Of a stretch of 64,000 nt of DNA, positions 53,320 to 64,000 are shown one piece after another; positions within the stretch are counted from its first letter, which is position 1; each line of letters starts with the position of its first letter. The stretch lies in the NCBI GenBank assembly GCA_951213105.1, contig OX578152.1, forward strand, positions 99,715,068 through 99,779,067, given 5' to 3'. The stretch comes from Amaurobius ferox. Taxonomy: Eukaryota; Arthropoda; Arachnida; Araneae; Amaurobiidae. A program made the translations under genes and the position numbers. Below the pieces are notes generated by a model. It had not been told where the DNA came from, searched no databases, and saw only the letters and a list, made by a program, of their open reading frames with translations.

Positions 53320-54640
53320 CTTTGAATTATTAACTTTGAGTTATTGGGGTGTGTTACGTAAAATAAACTTTGGGATAAGTTGAAAAGTTATGTATAAAAT
53401 AAGTTATGTAATATTCCCTTGAGCTCTTGGGATAAGTTATGTAAAAGAAGCCTTGCGGTAACTTGAAAAGTTATATAAAATATTTCCTTGAGCTTTTGAG
53501 ATGAGTTATGTAAAAGAAAGTTTGGGATAAGTTTTAAAGTTATGTAAAATATTCCCTGGAGCTCTTGTGATAAGTTATGTAAACGAAAGCTTAGGATGAG
53601 TAGAGAATTAGCGGGGTTTAGCGAAAGACTTCCTTGAGCTCTTTACCTGGAACTCGTGGGACAAGTTATGTAAAAAAAAACCTGGTGATAAGTTGGAAAG
53701 ATATGTAAAAGATTCCCCTGAGTTCTTGGGATAACTTATGTAAAAGAAACCTTGGAATAAGTGGGAAAGTTATGTAAAAGGTTCCCTTGAGCTTTTGGGA
53801 TAAGTTATGTAAAAGAAACTGCGATAAGTTGGAATGTTATGTAAAAGATTTCCCTGAGCTCTTGGGATACGTTATGTAAAAGAAAGCTTAGAATAAGTGG
53901 GAAATTTACGTAAGCTTAGCGAAACACTCCCTTTAGCTCTTTACCTGGAGCTCATGGGACACGTTATGTGTAAAAGAAATCTTGTGATAAGTTGGGAAGG
54001 TATGTGAAAAATTCCATTGAGTTCTTGGGATAACTTATGCAAAAGAAAGTAATATTCCCTTGAGCTTTTGGGATAAGTTATGTCAAAGAAACTTTTCGAT
54101 AAGTTGGAATGATATGTAAAAGATTCTCCTGAGCTCTTAGGATAAGTTATGTAAAAGAAAGCTTAGGATAAGTGGGGAATTTACGTAAGCTTAGCGAAAG
54201 ACTTCCTTGAGTTCTTTACCTGGAGTTCGTGGGACAAGTTATATAAAAGAAACCTTGTGATAAGTTGAGAAGTTATGTAAAAGATTCTCTTAAGTTCTTG
54301 GGATAACTTATGTAAAAGAAACCTTGGAATAAGTGGGAAAGTTATGTAGAAGGTCCTCTTGAGCTCTTGGGATAAGTTATGTAAAAGAAACCTTTCGATA
54401 AGTTGGAAAGTTATGTGAAAGATTTCATTGAGCTCTTGGGATAAGTTATGTAAAAGAAATATTGGGATAAGTTGGAAAGTTATGTAAAAGATTCTCCTTA
54501 AGCTTTAGAGATAGATTATGTAAAAGAAACCTTGTGATAAGTTGGAATATTATATAAATGATTCCCTTGAGCTAAGTTATGTTAAAGAAATCGGGAGATA
54601 AGTTGGAAAGTTATGTAAAACATTTCCTTGAGCAAAAACC
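53320..54640. repeat. Minisatellite array, about 75 bp higher-order unit
   Basis: Repeats of 'gggataagttatgtaaaaga' alternate with 'gataagttggaaagttatgt' and 'gattcccttgagctcttggg', about 17 units, drifting, with three insertions of a 'cttagcgaaagacttccttga' block. It starts about 100 bp upstream of the first visible WD40 coding exon, in the intron or promoter region. Confidence 0.8.
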
Positions 54641-55012
54641 TTGAGCTCTTAAAATCCTCGAATTTGTGCGGATCACGTATTTCCTTTGGTAAATATTACA
54701 AATATATTAAGGCTGCTTTCAAAATAATTTCAGTTTTCAGGAGTTTTGAATATGTATTGGCAATGTTGAACCATCAAAACAACATGAGTTATGTCAATTA
54801 TTTTATTGTCAATTTAAACGAGATATCGATTGAAAACGATTTTAAGGATACTATAAATAGTAGTTTCAAAAACATTCTAGTGTTTTTGAAATTTTGGTAG
54901 AATACTTTGGGCGGTGGCATTATTTAAAGAGAGTTCCGAATACCATCGCCATATAAGTCCGAAATTGAGAGGCACACGTGTCTTTAGAAATATAAGAGAA
55001 TTAAAAATATAA

Positions 55013-57395
55013 CTAGCCGAATACCCGTTGAAAATCAACGGTCTCGCAAAAAGCAACCCCTGAATAATGTAAATATTTTAATAATAAAATTTTTTAATAA
55101 TAAAAGTTTTTAATTTTTATTCGACAAATCTAATATTTTGGTGTGCAGAACCCCCTAAAGAAGAAAATATTGGGAAACTAAATTTGCGCATTTCTTCCTT
55201 CCGAATTATCTACCCGTACACCACATTAAATTCTATCTCATCTCGAGGCACCCCTATATTATTATTTCTCCTTTGTAACTTTTTTCTGTGAATCACATCG
55301 ATAAATGAACATTTTTGTAAAACTCTGTTTGTCTTGTGTTTTTTATCAGATGATTGGCCCATATACCAAATATCAAGCCTCTATCACATTTAAAAGGAAG
55401 CGTGCCTCATTTATTCGGAAACTCGAACATATTAGTGTGCGCACTCCTTAATGTAGCAAATATTGGAAATCTGAAATTTCACGCTTTCTTCCTTTCAAAC
55501 TATCTACCCGTACACTAAATTTGAAGTCGCTATCTTATCGAGAAGCATGTTTTGTATCACTTCACCTTTCGAACGTTTTTCTGTGTAGCATCCCGTTAAA
55601 GAACATTTTTGTCAAACTGCATTCATCTTTGGTTTTTTTGTCAAATGGTTAGCCCATATACTAAATTTCAAGCCTCTATCACATTGTAAAGGAGGCGTTT
55701 TTCATTTGTTCACAAATCGAAAATTTTAGTGATCGGCACCCGATATATGCAAATGTTGGAAAACTGAAATTGCACACTTTCTTCCTTTCCAACTTTTTAT
55801 CCGTACACCAAATTTGAAGTCTCTATCTCATCGCGAAGCATGCTTTTCTAGCATTTCATCTTTCGAATGCTTTTGTGTTGTTGTTGTTGAAACCCAGACC
55901 GTCCGACCTACCTGAAAGGTGTAAGGTAACCGTTTGGACGGCCGAGAAGTGCCACACAATTTAGACCGGAACCCAGTGGGGAAGGCATCCACAGGGACCG
56001 TACCCTCCTTCCCCTACCACCAACCTCTCGGAAGGACTTACGGACCCACATGTTTAACGTGATCGTACTCCGCATGAACACGGCGGCAGTTATGGCAGCC
56101 TGCAAATCCAGCGCGCCAACCACCAGGCTGAATGCTTTTGTGTGGAGTACCCACCCCTTAAATATACATTTTTGAAAAATCTATTCTTTTTGTGATTTCT
56201 ATCAGGTGTGCGGCACCCCCTAAAGTAGAAAATATTGGTAAACTGAAATTGTACACTTTCTTCCTTTCAAACTATCTACCCTTACACCAAATTTGATATC
56301 TCTATGTCATACCGAAGTATGGTTTTTTATCAATTCCCTTTTCGAAAGTTTTACTCTGGAGCACCCCCTTAAATGAACATTTTTGAAATACTATATTCGT
56401 CTTGGGTATTTCCGTCAAATGATTAGCCCATATACCAAATTTCAAGCCTCTATCAAATTTTAAAGGAGCGTTTTCTCATTTATTCTGTAAATCGAACATT
56501 TTGGTCTGCGGCACCCCCTTAAGTAAAAAATATTGGAAATCTGAAATTGCACACTTTCTTCCTTTCGAACGATTTACCCATACACCAAATTTGAAGTCTC
56601 TACCTCATCGCAAAGCATGCTTTCCTATCATCTCACCTTTCGAGTGTTTTGGTGTGCGGCACCCCCCGTAAGTAAAAAATATTGGAAATCTGAAATTGCA
56701 CACTTTCTTCCTTTCAAACGATTTACCCATACACCAAATTTGAAGTCTCTATTTCATCGCAAAGCATGCTTTCCTATCATTTCACTTTTCGAACGTTTTG
56801 GTGTGCGGCACCTCCTTAAGTAAAAATATTGGAAATCTGAAATTGCACACTTTCTTCCTTTCGAATGATTTACCCATACACCAAATTTGAAGTCTCTATC
56901 TCATTGTATTAATTCTGTAAATTGAACATTTTGGTGTGCGGCACCCCCTTAAGTAAAAAATATTGGAAATCTGAAATTGCACACTTTCTTCCTTTCGAAC
57001 GATTTACCCATACACCAAATTTGAAGTCTCTACCTCATCGCAAAGCATGCTTTCCTATTACTTCACCTTTCGAGCGTTTTGTTGTGCGGCACCCCCCGTA
57101 AGTAGAAAATATTGGAAATCTGAAATTGCACACTTTCTTCCTTTCAAACGATTTACCCATACACCAAATTTGAAGTCTCTATCTCATCACAAAGCATGAT
57201 TTCCCATCATTTGACTTTTCGAACGTTTTGGTGTGGGGCACCCCCCTCTATAGAACGTTTTTGAAAAATTCGATTTTTCCAGGGGTTTTTATCGAACGAC
57301 CGAACCGTGTACCAAATTGAAAGTCTCTATCTATTCGGGAAGTGCCTAAAAAACGCGTGAGAGACAGACAGACAGACGGACACTTGGGAATTAGT
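55013..57395 (-). mobile_element. Helitron-like element, copy C1
   Basis: Read on the - strand it ends in a perfect hairpin (CCGTTGA, TTT, TCAACGG), then GTATTCGG and CTAG followed by T, the canonical Helitron 3' terminus. The body is a tandem array of about 230 bp units holding 'ggtgtgcggcacccccttaa', 'gaaattgcacactttcttcc' and 'caccaaatttgaagtctcta'. The far end has 'gacagacagacagacgg'. No replicase-helicase is encoded. A SINE is inserted at 55,878-56,129. Confidence 0.55.
55878..56129 (-). mobile_element. tRNA-derived SINE, reverse copy with 13 bp target duplication
   Basis: Inverse of the SINE family at 28,365: tail (TTGTTGTTGTTGAAACCC on +) at the left, tRNA-like head GCGCGCCAACCACC at the right. 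GAATGCTTTTGTG lies on both sides (55,865-55,877 and 56,130-56,142). About 35 bp shorter than the 28 kb copy; the B-box part of the head is partly deleted. Confidence 0.85.
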
Positions 57396-58866
57396 AAACT
57401 TCTGTTTGTCTTGTGTTTTTTATCAGATGATTGGCCCATATACCGAATATCAAGCCTCTATTACATTTAAAAAGAAGCTTGCCTCATTTATTCGAAAAAT
57501 CTAACATATTAGTGTGCGGCACCCCTTAATGCAGCAAATATTGGAAATCTGAAATTTCACGCTTTCTTCCTTTCAAACTATCTACCCGTACACCAAATTT
57601 GAAGTCTCTATCCTATCGAGAACTATGTTTTTTCTATCACTTCACTTTTCGAACGTTTTTCTGTGTAGCACCCCGTTAATGAACATTTTTGTCAAACTGT
57701 ATTTATGTTTGGTTTTTTTGTCAAATGGTTAGCCCATATACTAAATTTCAAGCTTCTATCACATTGTAAAGGAGGCGATTTTCATTTGTTCGGCAAATCG
57801 AGCATTTTAGTGATCGGCACCCCCTACAATAGCAAATGTTGGAAGACTGAAATTGCACACTTTCTTCCTTTCCAACTTTTTACCCGTACACCAAATTTGA
57901 AGTTTCTATCTATCTCATCGTGAAGCATGCTTTTCTAGCATTTCATCTTTCGAATGCGGATTTTGTGTGGAGTACCCACCCCTTTAACTATACATTTTTT
58001 AAAAACTCTATTCTTTTTGTGATTTCTATGAGATGCTTTGCCCATATACCTAATATAAAGCCTCTATCACGTTTTGAAGGAGTGTTTCTCTTTTATTCCG
58101 AAAATCGAACATTTTGGTGTGCGGCACCCCCTAAAGTAGAAAATATTAGGTAACCTGAAATTGTACACTTTCTTCCTTTCAAACTATCTACCCTTACACC
58201 AAATTTGATATCTCGATCTCATTCCAAAGCATGGTTTTTTTTATCAATTGACTTTTCGAACGTTTTACTCTGGAGCACCCCTTTAAACGAACATTTTTGA
58301 AAAACTGTATTCGTCTTGGGTGTTTTCGTCAAATTATTAGCCCATATACCAAATTTTAAGCCTCTATCAAATTTTAAAGGCGCCTTTTCTCATTTATTCG
58401 GTAAATCGAACGTTTTGGTGTGCGACACCCCCTTAAGTAGAAAAAATTGGAAATCTGAAATTGTACAATTTCTTCCTTTCGAACGGTTTACCCATGCACC
58501 GAATTTGAAGTCTCTATCTCATCGCAAAACATGCTTTCCTATCATTTCACTTTTCGGACGTTTTGGTGTGCGGCACCCTCTTAAGTAGAAGATATTGGAA
58601 ATCTGAAATTGCACACTTTCTTCCTTTCGAATGATTTATCCATACACCAAATTTGAAGTCTCTATCTCATCGCAAAGTATGCTTTCCCATTATTTCACTT
58701 TTCGAACGTTTTGGTATGGGGCACCCCCTCTATAGAACGTTTTCGAAAAGTTCGATTTTTCCAGGGTGTTTTATCGAACGACCGAGCCGTGTACCAAATT
58801 GCAAGTCTCTATCTATTCGGGAAGTGCCTGAAAAAAGCGTGACAGACAGACAGACGGACACTTGGC
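57396..58866 (-). mobile_element. Helitron-like element, copy C2 (3' end missing)
   Basis: Joined directly to C1. It begins at 'aacttctgtttgtcttgtg', equal to an internal position of C1 (55,321), so the hairpin end is absent, and runs to a second 'gacagacagacagacggaca' end. Sub-repeats as in C1 but with different copy number. Confidence 0.55.
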
Positions 58867-58868
58867 AA

Positions 58869-59270
58869 TTAGTATATACTAGCCGAATACCCGTTGAAAA
58901 TCAACGGTCTCGCAATAAGCAACCCCTGAATAATGTAAATTTTTTAATAATTCGCGTTTCACATTTATTCGACAAATCGAATATTTTGGTGTGCAGAACC
59001 CTCTAAAGAAGAAAATATTGGGAAACTAAATTCGAGCATTTCTTCCTTTCGAATTATCTACCCTTACACTACATTAAAATCTATCTCATCCCGAGGCACT
59101 CCTATATTATTATTTCTCCCTTGGAACTTTTTTCTGTGAAGCACATCCATAAATGAACATTTTTGAAAAACTCTGTTTGTCTTGTGTTTTTTATCAGATG
59201 ATTGGCCCAAATACCAAATATCAAGCCTCTATCACATTTAAAAGGAAGGGTGCCTCATTTATTAGGATAT
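58869..59270 (-). mobile_element. Helitron-like element, copy C3 (3' end only)
   Basis: Repeats the CTAG plus hairpin end of C1 (CTAGCCGAATACCCGTTGAA on +) and the next 380 bp, then breaks off into an (AT)n(AGAT)n microsatellite at 59,268-59,293. Confidence 0.55.
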
Positions 59271-59361
59271 ATATATATATATAGATAGATAGATGCTGTT
59301 GTCCACCTAATTTTCTCATACATCCCTATTCTTTATTGTTTAGGTCCACTTGTAATCAAAA

Positions 59362-60724
59362 CAAGAAAGATCAATCATGCATAAAGCATTAATTATGAAA
59401 CACTTTCCAACTACAATGCAATTTTATTTAAACATCTCTAAAACGAGATACATTCAGCGGTAATATTTTTAAAATTATCACAATGCTACAATAATTTATT
59501 ATATTTGAAAACTTTATCGAAAGAAATGAACTTTATTCAAATGACGTCATTGAAATATAAATTGCCTGGATCTATGAAAAAGCAGTAAAAATTTGATTCG
59601 TAAACATTTATTCTATTCCTTTCATTCATCACAATGCTACAATAATATATTTTACTTAAAAACTTGAAACCATGGAGGTAAAAGCAATTTAACTCGGTGT
59701 TTAAAACTTCACCGAAAAAGTTTGCTATAATATCGTTTGTTCTCTATATAAAAGCAATGACTGTTTCATTCATATCAACCATATTGCAGCCGAAGTGGTG
59801 GCCGAGCGGTCAAAGAGGCAGGCGTTTCCTCGTGATGGCTCGGCTGCCAGATTGCGGGTTCGAGTCCCGCCTGCGGGCATGGATGTTGTGATGTCTTATT
59901 TGGGGCAGAAGTCAGACTTCTACCTTGGGTGCCCCGGATCATTAGACTAAACAGAAGCAGTGCACACATTCTTCCTTAAATGTAATGCTAGGGACACGAC
60001 AACAACAACAACAACAACCATATTGCAAACTCCAGCGCTAAATAATTTTTCGTTAAAGAAATTCAGGAACTCTTATACAACTCATCTTACAGCATGATGT
60101 GTTTACAATCTCCGTAAGTGAAAATTAGAGTTCGTTGTAGATATAATCAAAGTTTGATGATCATTTAAACTAAAATATATTGTAATTGCGTTGTTTCAGT
60201 ATGTAGAATCACAGAAATTAAGTAAAAATAAAGCGGTTTTAGGACGGATACAACAACAAATATAAATTATAAAGAACTTTAAAAATCACGATTTTGACAC
60301 AAGATGGATGCCATATTATATTTTGAAGTGGGTCATGTGATCGTTTCATATCATGGTCACGTGATCGTTTCATATAAGATGTGTAATTATTATTTTAATT
60401 TTTATTTAAAAAACTACTGAATATATTTTTCTGAAATTTGTTTTATATATTTTATGTGACAATTTGAATATTTCCTATAACTTTCGAAGCAGTTTGTGAA
60501 TTTTAAACTCGCTTAAAAAATGTTTGAAAAATTACGTCCCATAGGGTTCAATGTATTTCATGTTTTCAACCCGGGTTCAATCCAAAACTAATTGGGTGAT
60601 ATTATTCATTTATATTGCCATAGGTCCCCCAGACCGTCTGAACAACATAGTAAAATTTCATTTTGATAAAGCCATTTTTACGGCAGTTATCGTGCTAACG
60701 GACAGACAGACAGACAGAATGAAT
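59362..60724 (+). mobile_element. Repeat family B, copy B4
   Basis: Full-length family B from AACAAGAAAGATCAATCATG to 'ggacagacagacagacagaa', interrupted by a SINE at 59,789-60,014. It joins copy B5 directly at about 60,725. Confidence 0.75.
59789..60014 (+). mobile_element. tRNA-Ser-derived SINE with 13 bp target duplication
   Basis: tRNA-Ser-like head: A box GTGGTGGCCGAGCGGTCAAA, long variable arm, B box GGTTCGAGTCC. The body starts CATGGATGTTGTGATG and ends in (ACA)n. CAACCATATTGCA is found at 59,776-59,788 and again at 60,015-60,027. The CATGGATGTTGTG junction is shared with the 5S chimera at 52 kb. Not a functional tRNA gene: the acceptor stem does not close and the sequence continues. 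Confidence 0.85.
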
Positions 60725-61918
60725 GAACAAGAAAGATCAATCAATCATAAGGCATTGATTATGAAACACTTTCCAACTTCGATGTAATTTTATTTAAAAA
60801 TCTCTAAAATGTGATACATTCCTCGCTAATAATTTTTAAGTTATCGCAATACTACTTTAATATATTATATTTGAAACTTCATAAAAAAAAATGAACTTCA
60901 TTCAAATGACGGCATGGAAATATAAATTGCCTGGTTTAAACATCTCTAAAATGCGATACATTCCTCGATATTTTTTAAATTATCATAATACTACAATAAT
61001 TTATTTTATTTGAAAACTTCATCGAAAACAAATGAAATTTATTCAAATCACGTCATCGAAATATAACACGCCTGGCTCTCTCTACAAAAGCAGTATTTCA
61101 TTCATAAACTTTTTTCCATTCATTTCATTCATCACAATACTATAAGAATTTATTTTATTCAAAAACTTAAGGACATGGAGGTACAAGTAATTAAACTCTA
61201 TGCTTAAAACTTCATCGAAAAAATCGTCTGCTTCTTTGTGTAAAATCAATGAATTAATTCATATCAGCTATATTGCAGACTCCATGAGCTTAATAATTTT
61301 GCGTTAAAGAAATTCAGCAATTCTTATACAACTCATTCTACATCTTTTGGTATTTACATTCCCCATAAGTGAAAATTAGGCTTCGTTGTAGAAATAATCA
61401 AAGTTGGATGATCATTTAAACTCAAATAGGCCACGTGATCTCTTCATATAAAAGGTGTAATTATTATTTTAATTTTTATTTTAAAAACCACAGAATATAT
61501 TTTGCTGAAATTTTTTTATATATTTCATGGGATAATTTGGATATTTCCTATAACGTTCGAAGCAATTTGTGAATTTTAAATTCGCTTAAAAAATGTTTGA
61601 AAAATTAGATCCCATAGGGTTCAATGTATTCCATTTTTTCAACCCGGGTTCAATCCAAAACTATTTGGGTGATATTTTTCATTCATATTCCCATAGGTCC
61701 CACAGACTGTCTGAACAACATAATAAAATTTCATTTTGATAAAGTCATTTTTACGGCAGTTATCGTGCTAACGGACAGACAGACAGAATGAACAAAGTCA
61801 TAAACACTTTTCAACTATGTTGTAAGGTGGTAAAAAGTCATAAACACTTTTCAACTATGTTGTAAAGTGGTAAAAAGTCATAAACACTTTACAACTATGT
61901 TGTAAAGTGGTAATAAAA
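60725..61918 (+). mobile_element. Repeat family B, copy B5
   Basis: Follows B4 head to tail. It lacks the segment between 'tttaaactcaaata' and 'ggccacgtgatctcttcata'. At its end a 45 bp unit ('gtcataaacacttttcaact-atgttgtaaagtggtaaaaa') is repeated three times (61,797-61,918). Confidence 0.75.
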
Positions 61919-62295
61919 AGAATAATCTTTTGTTGAGCTTTTACTTGCATGTTATTTAAAAACAATTTAAAATATACATTTAAAAATTTTTTTAAGGTGG
62001 CAACAGGTCAACCGATGTGTTGTGTAAGTGTGACAGTACTTTATATAGCAGTGTTTCGCAATATTTTACGTTCATGGCCCATTATTTTGAAACACGTCTA
62101 TCTGGTGACTATATATAATAATCGTTTAACAGAAACGTGTCTGATTTCTTCCGTAAAATATTCCTCGTAATACACATTTCGATTGCGACGCAGATATTAG
62201 GAACCCTTCAAGGACAGAGATATTACGGGTTAGAGTGTTCAGGGGAGGATAGACCCAACTCTTTTAACTTCTTGTGAAGAGAAAATGATAATAGA
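61919..62295. other. Short gap between family B copies
   Basis: A 73-codon open frame (61,949-62,170) with Cys-rich start is present but has no motif or splice context I can support. No gene called. Confidence 0.35.
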
Positions 62296-63157
62296 CAAGA
62301 AAGATCAATCATGCTTGAAGCATTGATTATGAAACACTTTCCAACTTCAATGCAATTTTATTTAAACATCTCTAAAATGCAATACATTCCTCGGTAATAT
62401 TTTAAAACTTATCACAATACTACATTAATTTATTATATTTGAAAAGTTAAAACTTCATCGAAAAAAACGAACTTCATTCAAATGACGGCATTGAAATATA
62501 AATTGCCTGGTTTAAACATCTCTAAAATGTTATACATTCCTCGGTAATAATTTTAGAATTATCATAATACTACGATAATTTATTGTATTTGAAAACTTCA
62601 CCGAAAACAACTGAAATTCATTCAAATGACGTCATAGAAAAAATAACACGCCTGGCTCTCTATATAAAAGCAGTATTTCATTCATAAATAATTTCCCATT
62701 CATGTCATTCATCACAATACTATAAAAATTTATTTTATTTTAAAATTAAGACCATGGAGCTACAAGTAATTAAACTCTATGCTCATCAAAAAAATCGTCC
62801 TTCTCTTTGTAAAATCAATGAATATTTCATGCATATCAGCTATGCAGACTCTATGAACTAAATGATTTTGTGTTAAAGAAATACAGCAATTCTAATACAA
62901 CTCATTCTACATATTTTGCTGTTTACATTTTACATAGGTGAAAAATAGGCTTCGTTGTAGAAATAATCAAATTTGGATGAGCATTTAAACTCAAATATAT
63001 TGTAATTGCGTTGTTTCAGTATGTAGATGCACAGAATTTAAGCACAAATAAAGAGGTTTTAGGACGGGTACAACACTCAATATGAATTAATAAGAACTTT
63101 AAAAATCACGATTTTGAGACAAGATGGATGCCATATATCATTTTGAAGTGGGTCACT
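62296..63157 (+). mobile_element. Repeat family B, copy B6 (3' truncated)
   Basis: Starts GACAAGAAAGATCAATCATG and follows the family to 'cattttgaagtgggtcac', then leaves it. Non-coding. Confidence 0.75.
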
Positions 63158-63639
63158 TTTGGTTTTGAAGTGGTTTTTGTGGCCCACTGTGAGACTACAA
63201 TAGGTCATATTGACCCGTTGTAGTGGGATACAGAAGTCTTCGTGGCTTAATTAGAAAACGAAAAATGTTTCTGCAGTCCATTTATGTCAACTGCTGCTGT
63301 TTCTCTACGATAATGTATTAATGGTAACATTTCCTTAAACCAGCAGAGATCTTTTGATAATCTTTACAAAATAATATAGACTTCTTATTTACATTTAATG
63401 GTTTTATTTTACTGCACACAGAGTTATTACTCAATAGTCACTCTAAGAATGTGTTGAGGGCACCAACATAACTAGAACTTCCAAAATATAGTCAAAACTA
63501 TAAAAGTCAATATTTCAAAATTATCCTTTTTAAGGCACATTTTAAAATTATTGAATTCAGTAAAAAATTGTTTCTAAATGTTTCATTTCAGCGTTTCTTA
63601 ATTATTTAAATGTGAAGTATACTACTTATCCATTTTCAG
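63158..63639. other. Unique sequence before the candidate terminal exon
   Basis: Less repetitive than the preceding 10 kb. Acceptor- and donor-like sites occur around 63,270-63,325, but the frame they would give does not match the phase of the exon at 63,640, so no exon is called. Confidence 0.35.
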
Positions 63640-63835
63640 AGTAATTATTTACAGTGAGCCACTTCCAGTCCTGCTGAGTATATCCCTCCCCACTTCTGAA
63701 TTTCGTTCGAACATTGACTGGGTTTATATACGACAGTTTAAGGAATATAGAGAACTACCAGTATTCCCAGGAACTTATCAGGAGCAGAACAGTAAAATCT
63801 TCTCTCTCGAAAAAGAAGTTTTCAAAAATGAATAA
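63640..63835 (+). CDS. Candidate terminal exon of an unrecognised gene
   Basis: After an ATCCATTTTCAG acceptor, one base completes a codon and 64 codons stay open to TAA at 63,833-63,835. The stop overlaps an AATAAA-like string (GAATAAAT). Residues include SEPLPVLLSISLP, then NIDWVYIRQFKEYRELPVFP. Composition is protein-like (W, Y, F, P, charged mix), unlike the AT-driven frames nearby. I do not recognise the family. The upstream exon must end with two bases of a codon, and I did not find it in the repeats to the left. It is on the opposite strand to the WD40 gene. Confidence 0.4.
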
Positions 63836-64000
63836 ATACGTACAATCTAAATTCATAAATTTCATAATTGTTTATATTACGCACTACCACTTATCTAACC
63901 CATTATTAATTTACATAATGCAACTACTTTCATTTAAGAATCCCCATTGTAACTGCTTCCCACATACTCTCTCTGTGCAAGTTGTATTTGAAGATGCTCA
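63836..64000. other. Right edge, nothing certain
   Basis: On the - strand the last 65 bases are open in two frames, with a GTATGT donor-like site at about 63,968. This could be the edge of another exon but is too short to support. Confidence 0.25.

Noticed and set aside
53320..54640. CRISPR-like array
   Set aside because: Units are contiguous and drifting with no constant repeat plus unique spacer pattern, in eukaryotic DNA; it is a minisatellite.
59789..59880. Functional tRNA-Ser gene
   Set aside because: The acceptor stem does not close, the sequence runs on into a SINE body with an (ACA)n tail, and a 13 bp target duplication surrounds the whole unit.
61949..62170. 73-codon open frame between family B copies
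   Set aside because: No motif, no splice context and AT-biased; treated as chance.
63268..63320. Exon preceding the 63,640 exon
   Set aside because: Acceptor- and donor-like sites frame a short open stretch, but its phase would bring a stop early in the 63,640 exon.
63938..64000. Edge of an upstream WD40 exon on the - strand
   Set aside because: A GTATGT donor-like site exists, but too few bases are visible and the frame that would fit the next exon hits a stop at the window edge.

Overview
This window is animal nuclear DNA: AT-rich, intron-bearing, and dominated by transposable elements. An arthropod is most likely. The repeat style suggests an arachnid such as a spider, but nothing here proves that. 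There are no operons, ribosome binding sites or CRISPR arrays.

Host genes. (1) A + strand gene runs from 1091 to about 11,275 in four coding exons. It encodes a 97-residue single-pass membrane protein resembling CEBPZOS. (2) A - strand gene runs from 53,219 down to 12,870 in eight coding exons with matching splice phases. It encodes a 280-residue WD40-repeat protein whose introns hold most of the transposons. (3) A candidate + strand terminal exon of an unrecognised gene lies at 63,640-63,835. A weaker candidate exon lies at 9331-9504.

Transposons, left to right: a Helitron-type 3' end (3899); a 0.9 kb foldback element (4080-5004); a mariner-like remnant with long inverted ends (8136-8889); a jockey-like LINE fragment (10.3-10.7 kb); hAT-like and other MITEs (13-15 kb); a piggyBac-type MITE (19,095-19,778); a possible solo LTR touching a splice donor (20,499-21,028); two inverted copies of repeat family A (25.8-28.3 kb); and a tRNA-derived SINE (28,365-28,652). 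A structurally complete, very young Ty3/gypsy LTR retrotransposon (29,019-40,665) follows, inserted into another family A copy. Then come a solo LTR with heat-shock-element motifs (42.4-43.0 kb), a degenerate tandem array (43.6-44.7 kb) and a further family A copy (45.6-46.6 kb). Next are a TIR element (46,616-49,301) and a 1.68 kb inverted duplication (47,404-49,076 against 50,549-52,232). The outer end of its right arm carries a chimeric 5S rRNA-tRNA SINE. The right side holds a hAT MITE with a perfect 8 bp target duplication (52,562-52,932), a minisatellite (53.3-54.6 kb), a Helitron tandem array (55.0-59.3 kb) and head-to-tail family B copies (59.4-63.2 kb).

The Ty3/gypsy element has two 953 bp LTRs that look identical by eye, a GTGAT target duplication, gag with one CCHC knuckle, and a full pol (protease, RT, RNase H, integrase with GPY/F module). 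Pol sits in the -1 frame, and a T TTA AAC slippery heptamer lies directly before the gag stop. No envelope gene is recognisable in its 3.5 kb 3' region.
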